Part shown: positions 58,621 through 64,000 of the stretch, piece by piece
Layout of the letters: every line of letters starts with the position of its first letter
How positions within the stretch are numbered: position 1 is the stretch's first letter
Origin: Amnibacterium endophyticum
GTDB lineage: Bacteria; Actinomycetota; Actinomycetes; Actinomycetales; Microbacteriaceae
Assembly (NCBI RefSeq): GCF_042680685.1
Contig: NZ_JBHUEA010000006.1
Location: 1-64,000 of the forward strand
Length of the DNA: 64,000 bases
Direction of reading: 5' to 3'
Made by a program: the position numbers and the translations under genes
The notes under the pieces: generated by a model
What the model was told of the DNA's origin: nothing
The model's input: the letters and a program-made list of their open reading frames with translations, nothing else
Databases searched by the model: none

Positions 58621-60693
58621 ATGAAGACCACGCGCGCCGTCCGACCCTTCGAGGTGGTCAGCGAGTACACGCCGAGCGGCGACCAGCCCGCCGCCATCGC
58701 CGAGCTCGCGCAGCGCGTGAAGGCGGGGGAGCCGGACATCGTGCTGCTCGGCGCCACGGGCACCGGCAAGTCCGCCACGACGGCCTGGCTGATCGAGCAG
58801 GTGCAGCGGCCGACGCTGGTGCTGGCGCACAACAAGACCCTCGCGGCGCAGCTCGCGAACGAGTTCCGGCAGCTGCTGCCGAACAACGCGGTCGAGTACT
58901 TCGTCTCGTACTACGACTACTACCAGCCCGAGGCGTACGTGCCGCAGACGGACACGTTCATCGAGAAGGACTCCTCGATCAACTCGGAGGTCGAGCGGCT
59001 GCGCCACTCGACGACGAACTCGCTGCTGAGCCGGCGCGACGTCGTCGTCGTGTCGACCGTCTCGTGCATCTACGGCCTCGGCGCCGCGGAGGAGTACCTG
59101 GAGGCGATGGTCGCGCTGCACGTCGGCGACCGGATCACCCGTGACCAGCTGATCCGCGGCTTCATCGGGATGCAGTACCAGCGCAACGACTTCGACTTCT
59201 CGCGCGGCCGCTTCCGCGTGCGCGGCGACACGATCGAGATCATCCCGGTCTACGAGGAGCACGCCGTGCGCATCGAGATGTTCGGTGACGAGGTCGAGGC
59301 GCTCTACTCGCTGCACCCGCTGACCGGCGAGGTGATCAAGCGGCTCGACTCCGTCTCGGTGTTCCCGGCGACCCACTACGCGGCGAGCCCCGACACCATG
59401 CAGCGGGCGATGGGGACCATCCGGACGGAGCTCGACGACCGGCTCGGGGTGCTCAAGCGCGAGAGCAAGCTGCTCGAGGAGCAGCGCCTCCGGATGCGGA
59501 CCTCCTTCGACCTCGAGATGATGGAGCAGATCGGCTTCTGCAACGGGATCGAGAACTACTCGCGGCACATCGACGGCCGCGCGCCCGGTGAGGCGCCGCA
59601 CTGCCTGCTCGACTACTTCCCCGACGACTTCCTCACCGTCATCGACGAGTCGCACGTGACCGTGCCGCAGATCGGGGCGATGTACGAGGGGGACGCGAGC
59701 CGCAAGCGGGTGCTCGTGGAGCACGGCTTCCGGCTGCCCTCCGCGCTCGACAACCGGCCCCTGACCTGGGAGGAGTTCTCCGAGCGCGTCGGGCAGACGG
59801 TCTACCTGTCGGCGACGCCGGGGCGATACGAGCTGGGCATGGCGGACGGCGTCGTCGAGCAGATCATCCGGCCGACGGGGCTCGTCGACCCCGAGATCGT
59901 GATCAAGCCGTCGAAGGGCCGCGTCGACGACCTGCTCGAGGAGATCCGGGCGCGGGCGGAGCGCGACGAGCGCGTGCTCGTGACGACCCTGACCAAGAAG
60001 AGCGCCGAGGACCTGACCGACTTCCTGGGCGAGGCCGGGGTGCGGGTGCGCTACCTGCACGCCGACGTCGACACCCTGCGCCGCGTCGAGCTGCTGACCG
60101 AGCTGCGGCAGGGCGTCTTCGACGTCCTGATCGGCATCAACCTCCTCCGCGAGGGGCTCGACCTGCCGGAGGTGTCCCTGGTCGCGATCCTCGACGCGGA
60201 CAAGGAGGGCTTCCTCAGGTCCTCCACGTCCCTGATCCAGACGATCGGGCGCGCGGCCCGCAACGTGTCGGGCCAGGTGCACATGTACGCCGACACGATC
60301 ACCGACTCGATGGCGAAGGCGATCGACGAGACGAACCGGCGCCGCGAGAAGCAGGTCGCCTACAACCGCGAGCGCGGCATCGACCCGCAGCCGCTGCGGA
60401 AGCGGATCGCCGACATCACGGACCAGCTCGCCCGCGAGGCGGCGGACACCGACCGGATGCTGTCGAAGCGCAACGACGGCGGCGGCCGGCGCGCACCCGT
60501 CCCGAACCTGCGCAGGGAGGGGATCGCGGCCGGCGGCGCCGCCGAGCTGGAGGCGGTGATCGGCGACCTGAACCAGCAGATGCTGCAGGCGGCGAGCGAG
60601 CTGAAGTTCGAGCTGGCCGCGCGGCTCCGCGACGAGCTGTCCGAGCTGAAGGGCGAGCTGCGGCAGATGGAGAAGGCCGGCCACCTCGTCTGA
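58621..60693 (+). CDS. uvrB: Excinuclease ABC subunit B
   Basis: 690 aa; the ATG at 58621 matches the family start (RPFEVVSEYTPSGDQPAAI). UvrB verifies DNA damage handed over by UvrA and recruits UvrC. Walker A is GATGTGKSA with Lys50, the beta-hairpin is SYYDYYQPEAYVPQTDTF, motif II is VIDESHVTVPQ, and helicase motif VI is QTIGRAARN. The C-terminal UVR domain (about 650-690) is intact. Confidence 0.97.
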   Translation: MKTTRAVRPFEVVSEYTPSGDQPAAIAELAQRVKAGEPDIVLLGATGTGKSATTAWLIEQVQRPTLVLAHNKTLAAQLANEFRQLLPNNAVEYFVSYYDYYQPEAYVPQTDTFIEKDSSINSEVERLRHSTTNSLLSRRDVVVVSTVSCIYGLGAAEEYLEAMVALHVGDRITRDQLIRGFIGMQYQRNDFDFSRGRFRVRGDTIEIIPVYEEHAVRIEMFGDEVEALYSLHPLTGEVIKRLDSVSVFPATHYAASPDTMQRAMGTIRTELDDRLGVLKRESKLLEEQRLRMRTSFDLEMMEQIGFCNGIENYSRHIDGRAPGEAPHCLLDYFPDDFLTVIDESHVTVPQIGAMYEGDASRKRVLVEHGFRLPSALDNRPLTWEEFSERVGQTVYLSATPGRYELGMADGVVEQIIRPTGLVDPEIVIKPSKGRVDDLLEEIRARAERDERVLVTTLTKKSAEDLTDFLGEAGVRVRYLHADVDTLRRVELLTELRQGVFDVLIGINLLREGLDLPEVSLVAILDADKEGFLRSSTSLIQTIGRAARNVSGQVHMYADTITDSMAKAIDETNRRREKQVAYNRERGIDPQPLRKRIADITDQLAREAADTDRMLSKRNDGGGRRAPVPNLRREGIAAGGAAELEAVIGDLNQQMLQAASELKFELAARLRDELSELKGELRQMEKAGHLV

Positions 60694-60737
60694 GGAGGGG
60701 CGGCGCCCGCCGCCGACCTCGCGGCCGGGCCGCTGGA

Positions 60738-60743
60738 TACAGT
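60738..60743 (+). promoter_or_regulatory. -10 box for a leaderless mRNA of the glycerophosphotransferase gene
   Basis: TACAGT ends 6 nt before the ATG at 60750. Confidence 0.5.
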
Positions 60744-60749
60744 GATCGG

Positions 60750-62000
60750 ATGCGACGGCTGCTGATCGACCTGCGCCGGCGCGCTCAGACGAACGTGCTT
60801 CGGGCGGCGCGCGGCAGCCGGTTCTTCCCGCGCACCCTCGTCGACCGGCAGGGCGACGACCTCGAGCTGCAGGACGCCTCGATCGACGCCGCCGTGATGG
60901 TGTACTTCCCCGGCGCGCTGGACACCCTGTACCAGATCACGCCCTGGCTGCCGACGTTCGAGGCGGTGCACGACGCGCACCGCGCGGTGATCGTCTGCCA
61001 GGACTCCCGGGTCGCCGCGCACCTGCGACGGACGTGCCGGGTCCCGGTGCTCACCGTCGCGCGCTACGGCACGCTCGACGGCCTGCTCTCGCGCAGCGAC
61101 GTCGGCCTCGCGCTGTACGTCAGCCACCTGCCGCGCAACTTCGAGAACCTGCGCTTCTCCTCCCTGCTGCACGCCTACATCGGGCACGGCGACAGCGACA
61201 AGGGCGTGTCCGCGTCGAACCAGCTGAAGGCCTACGACTACTTCTTCGCGCCCGGCGCCGCCGCCGTCGAGCGGGTGGCCGCCCGGCTCATGCGCTTCGA
61301 CGCCGAGGGGCGGGCCCTCGTCGTGGGCCAGCCCGTCACCCTGTCCGCGCCGCCCGCGGACGGACCGCCTCCCGCCGTGCGGTCGACCGTCCTCTACGCG
61401 CCGACCTGGGAGGGCGCGCAGCCGTCGGTCGCGTACAGCTCCGTGCTCAGCCACGGCGAGGCGATGGTCGGGGCGCTGCTCGCGGACGGGCGCTACCGCG
61501 TCCTCTACCGGCCGCACCCGCTCACCGGCGTCACCTCGCGCCTGTACGCGGTGGCGGACCGTGCGATCCGCGAGGCGATCGGCGCCGCGGGCGCGGATCA
61601 CGAGGTGGTCGACGCCGACGCGGAGCCCGTGGAGGCGACGATGGCGCGTTCGCACCTGCTGGTCGCCGACGTGTCGGCGGTCACGACGGCCTGGCTGCCG
61701 TCGCTCCGGCCGCTGGTCGTCACGGAGGCGGGAGGGGGTGCGCAGAGCGCCGACTCCGGTCTGCTCGGCGCGGTGCCCCGGCTGCCCGCCGACCGGGCCT
61801 CCCGGGTCGCGGAGGTGCTCGCCGAGGCCGCCGCGGACGTCGGAGCGCGGGAGCGCCGTCGTCGGCTGGTGGAGCACTACCTGTCGCCGTACTGGCCGGA
61901 GGGGTGCGAGCACCGCTTCGTCGAGGTCGTCGGGCAGGTGCTCGAGGAGCGGGCGCGGCTCCGCGCGGTGCTCACGGCAGGGGGAGCGACGGGGGTCTGA
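60750..62000 (+). CDS. CDP-glycerol glycerophosphotransferase family protein
   Basis: 416 aa. A TagB/TagF-like GT-B enzyme of wall teichoic acid assembly. Recognisable parts are LLHAYIGHGDSDKG (the HGxxxK-like donor loop), LYAPTWEG, YRPHPLTG and LLVADVSAVTTAWL. No signal peptide is seen; the family acts at the inner face of the membrane. Whether it adds glycerol phosphate or another polyol phosphate cannot be said. It is convergent with the GT-C gene. Confidence 0.85.
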   Translation: MRRLLIDLRRRAQTNVLRAARGSRFFPRTLVDRQGDDLELQDASIDAAVMVYFPGALDTLYQITPWLPTFEAVHDAHRAVIVCQDSRVAAHLRRTCRVPVLTVARYGTLDGLLSRSDVGLALYVSHLPRNFENLRFSSLLHAYIGHGDSDKGVSASNQLKAYDYFFAPGAAAVERVAARLMRFDAEGRALVVGQPVTLSAPPADGPPPAVRSTVLYAPTWEGAQPSVAYSSVLSHGEAMVGALLADGRYRVLYRPHPLTGVTSRLYAVADRAIREAIGAAGADHEVVDADAEPVEATMARSHLLVADVSAVTTAWLPSLRPLVVTEAGGGAQSADSGLLGAVPRLPADRASRVAEVLAEAAADVGARERRRRLVEHYLSPYWPEGCEHRFVEVVGQVLEERARLRAVLTAGGATGV

Positions 62001-62028
62001 CCCGGGCCTCCCGGAAGCGGTCGACGAC

Positions 62029-63543
62029 CTACCCGGTCGGCGACGCGCGGAGCTCCCATCGTCCCCGGCCGGCGAGCACCGGGTCGCGCTCGAGCTCGGC
62101 CGCCGACGCCGGATCGAGCTGCAGTCCGCTGCCGCGCACCTGCAGGTACGCCGCGCCGCTGTGCAGGTAGCGGACGGCGCGGCGCTGCCAGCGCGGGTCG
62201 TCCAGCCGGCCGCCCGGGACGTCCCTGCCGATCGCCAGCACGTAGCCGCTGCCGCTCAGATCGGACTGGAAGGGGCATCCGCGGGCGAGGTCGGACGAGA
62301 GCCGGTTCAGCACGATGAGGATCGTCGGGTCGTCCGCCACGACGCACCCGTCGACCGCGGCGGTCGCCTGACGCAGCTGCGCGATCGGCGGCCGCGCGTC
62401 GAAGCGGTGGGTGTTGGCGCCCGCGGACAGGCCCGCGACCGCGCCGACGACCAGCAGTGCGACCACGCCCTTCGGCAGCGGGCCGTCGACCCGGGCGAGC
62501 AGCGCACCGACGCCGGCGCCGACGACGAGCGCGAGCGGTGCGGCGGTGAGGCCCGCGTACTGGAGGAAGAACGAAGGCGTCAGCAGCAGCAGCGCGAGCT
62601 CGGCGGCGAGCAGTGCGACGAGCACGCGGGTGCGCTTCTCGAGCAGCGCCGCCACGGCGGCGCCGAGGACGGCGAGGGCGAGCAGCTCGGTCAGCGACCG
62701 GACCGGCACGCCCGGCAGCGGGTCGCCGTCGGGCGGCACGTTCACGCCCAGCAGCACCTCGAGCCGCATCCGCGTCCCGAGCGAGCTCGGCGGCCGCCCC
62801 AGCTGCGCCAGGACCACCTGCTCCCACATCCGGGCGGGCGCCGTGACGAAGAAGGGGACGTAGACCGCGAGCACCGCCGCGGTCGCGCCGACCGCGAAGC
62901 GGAGCCGCCCCCGGCGCGCGAACAGCAGCAGCACGAGCGCCGGCACGAGGTTCCAGATCTTCACGCCGATCGCACTGCCCGCGAGCAGGCCCGCGACGAC
63001 CCACCAGCCCGGGCGGTGCCGCTCCGCGCGCTGCATCACGAGCAGCGCGAGCAGCACCGAGGTCGTGCCGAGCGGCTCGAGCAGCAGGGTGCGCGACACG
63101 TAGACGCCGGGGAAGAAGAGCGCGAAGACCCCGCCGCCGACGAGCGCCGCGGCGGTGCCGGAGCGCCTGAGCAGGAGGGCGACGAGCGCGGCGTCGAGCG
63201 CGCCGAGCAGGCAGAAGGCGATGCGGGCGAGCGCGAACGCGCGGGCGTCGCCCACCAGGTCGGTGAGGGCCGCGAACGGCGAGAGCGCGAGCAGCACCCC
63301 CGGCGGCTGCAGGAACAGCACGTCGCGGTAGGGCAGCCGCCCGTGCAGCAGCGCCACCGCGGTCGAGAAGTGGACGCCGTCGTCGTACGTGCCGACCGCG
63401 AGGTAGCCCATGCGGTGCAGCACGTCGAGCCGGAGCAGCGCGGCGGGCACGGCGACGGCGAGGCCGAGCAGGACGAGTCGCACCGGTCGAGCGGAGGCGA
63501 CGCTGCGGAGGGTCGCGGTGCGCACGCTCCAAGGGTGTCGCAT
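62029..63543 (-). CDS. Polytopic GT-C type glycosyltransferase-like membrane protein
   Basis: 504 aa, ATG start. About ten to twelve hydrophobic helices follow a basic N-terminus. The first outer loop has GTYDDGVHFSTAVALLHGRL and PYRDVLFLQPPG, the acidic loop and 'PP' pattern of GT39/GT87-like polyprenyl-phosphate sugar transferases. The last 115 residues form a soluble, probably extracytoplasmic domain (VDGCVVADDP to the end). The substrate is unknown; a cell-wall polysaccharide role is inferred from the teichoic-acid-type neighbour. Confidence 0.75.
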   Translation of the reverse strand: MRHPWSVRTATLRSVASARPVRLVLLGLAVAVPAALLRLDVLHRMGYLAVGTYDDGVHFSTAVALLHGRLPYRDVLFLQPPGVLLALSPFAALTDLVGDARAFALARIAFCLLGALDAALVALLLRRSGTAAALVGGGVFALFFPGVYVSRTLLLEPLGTTSVLLALLVMQRAERHRPGWWVVAGLLAGSAIGVKIWNLVPALVLLLFARRGRLRFAVGATAAVLAVYVPFFVTAPARMWEQVVLAQLGRPPSSLGTRMRLEVLLGVNVPPDGDPLPGVPVRSLTELLALAVLGAAVAALLEKRTRVLVALLAAELALLLLTPSFFLQYAGLTAAPLALVVGAGVGALLARVDGPLPKGVVALLVVGAVAGLSAGANTHRFDARPPIAQLRQATAAVDGCVVADDPTILIVLNRLSSDLARGCPFQSDLSGSGYVLAIGRDVPGGRLDDPRWQRRAVRYLHSGAAYLQVRGSGLQLDPASAAELERDPVLAGRGRWELRASPTG

Positions 63544-63586
63544 CGGCCGGGTCGGGATCGCGCGCAGCGCTGTCGGGGGCGCTCTC

Positions 63587-63592
63587 TACACT
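63587..63592 (+). promoter_or_regulatory. -10 box for a leaderless uvrA mRNA
   Basis: TACACT ends 6 nt before the uvrA GTG; the gap to the divergent GT-C gene is only 55 bp. Confidence 0.55.
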
Positions 63593-63598
63593 TCCCGG

Positions 63599-64000
63599 GT
63601 GCCGATCTCGCGGGTGGGGACCAACGCCAAGCTGAGCGTCAAGGGGGCCCGGGTCCACAACCTGCGGGACGTGGACGTCGAGATCCCGCGCGACTCGCTC
63701 GTGGTGTTCACGGGGCTGTCCGGCAGCGGCAAGTCGTCGCTCGCCTTCGACACGATCTTCGCCGAGGGGCAGCGGCGGTACGTCGAGTCGCTCTCGGCCT
63801 ACGCGCGGCAGTTCCTCGGCCAGGTCGACCGGCCCGACGTCGACTTCATCGAGGGGCTGTCGCCGGCGGTGTCGATCGACCAGAAGTCGACGAACCGCAA
63901 CCCGCGCTCGACCGTCGGCACGATCACCGAGATCTGGGACTACATGCGCCTGCTATGGGCGCGCATCGGGGTGCCGCACTGCCCGATCTGCGGCGAGGTG
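63599..64000 (+). CDS. uvrA: Excinuclease ABC subunit A, N-terminal part (cut by the window end)
   Basis: 134 codons from a GTG start run to the window end. The first ATP site is VFTGLSGSGKSSLAFDTIF (Walker A Lys45). Next come EGQRRYVESLSAYARQFLGQ, DVDFIEGLSPAVSIDQKST and TEIWDYMRLLWARIG, all UvrA-specific. CPICGEV at the end is the first half of zinc site 1 (Cys128, Cys131). UvrA finds DNA damage and loads UvrB, encoded 3 kb upstream. Confidence 0.96.
   Translation, partial: MPISRVGTNAKLSVKGARVHNLRDVDVEIPRDSLVVFTGLSGSGKSSLAFDTIFAEGQRRYVESLSAYARQFLGQVDRPDVDFIEGLSPAVSIDQKSTNRNPRSTVGTITEIWDYMRLLWARIGVPHCPICGEV

Overview
The window is a high-GC (roughly 70-75 %), very gene-dense chromosomal segment of an actinobacterium, most likely a member of Microbacteriaceae (Micrococcales). 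Pointers are the actinobacterial mIHF domain, a PriA with no helicase motifs, an ANTAR response regulator of the PdtaR type, the Trp-operon membrane protein and HGxxPAAW protein inside the trp cluster, a PH-like membrane protein inside the pyr operon, frequent GTG starts, and actinobacterial TANNNT -10 boxes. The taxon is inferred from gene content only. No prophage, insertion sequence, CRISPR array or secondary-metabolite cluster is visible.

Layout. 1-7 kb: the tail of alaS, ruvX, mltG, then the shikimate genes aroE-aroC-aroK-aroB, a CDF metal transporter and aroQ. 7-8 kb: efp-nusB. 8.0-9.75 kb: a compositionally different insert with a degraded remnant and a secreted SH3-like/NlpC-like protein. 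9.8-18.5 kb: pyrR-pyrB-pyrC-PH protein-carA-carB-pyrF, preceded by a likely PyrR-binding hairpin. 18.5-28.7 kb: an mIHF-guanylate kinase fusion, rpoZ, coaBC, metK, priA, a repeat-filled gap, fmt, rsmB, an alpha/beta hydrolase and rpe. 28.7-36.3 kb: hisE-hisG-hisF-hisI running into trpE-(membrane protein)-(HGxxPAAW)-trpC-trpB-trpA. 36.3-45.5 kb: a repeat-rich gap, lgt, gltB-gltD and pyk. 45.5-50.5 kb: tRNA-Leu(CAA), an ANTAR regulator, a broken DUF559-type gene, a hotdog thioesterase and polA. 50.5-53.2 kb: mannitol-type PTS EIIC, EIIB, EIIA and HPr. 53.2-64 kb: a class II glutamine amidotransferase, rpsA, coaE, an EamA exporter, a ferritin-like secreted protein, uvrB, a teichoic-acid-type glycerophosphotransferase, a GT-C glycosyltransferase and the start of uvrA.

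Functionally this is mostly housekeeping: chorismate, pyrimidine, histidine, tryptophan and glutamate synthesis, nucleotide and CoA supply, translation initiation and elongation factors, and repair. Genes inside the aro, pyr, his and trp runs are tightly coupled, with ATGA, GTGA or TGATG overlaps at most junctions. At eleven genes a TANNNT box sits exactly 6-7 nt before the start codon, which suggests leaderless mRNAs.

The most interesting observations are the in-frame mIHF-guanylate kinase fusion with an internal Shine-Dalgarno and GTG; two genes (ruvX, trpC) whose only plausible start is a CTG overlapping the previous stop; a PyrR-type hexaloop hairpin over the pyrR ribosome site; a 28-bp tandem duplication that frameshifts the DUF559-type gene, flanked by two related hairpins; several intergenic repeat structures; and an imperfect fold-back at the left edge of the window that looks like a contig-end artefact. 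I found no convincing wholly new multi-gene system.
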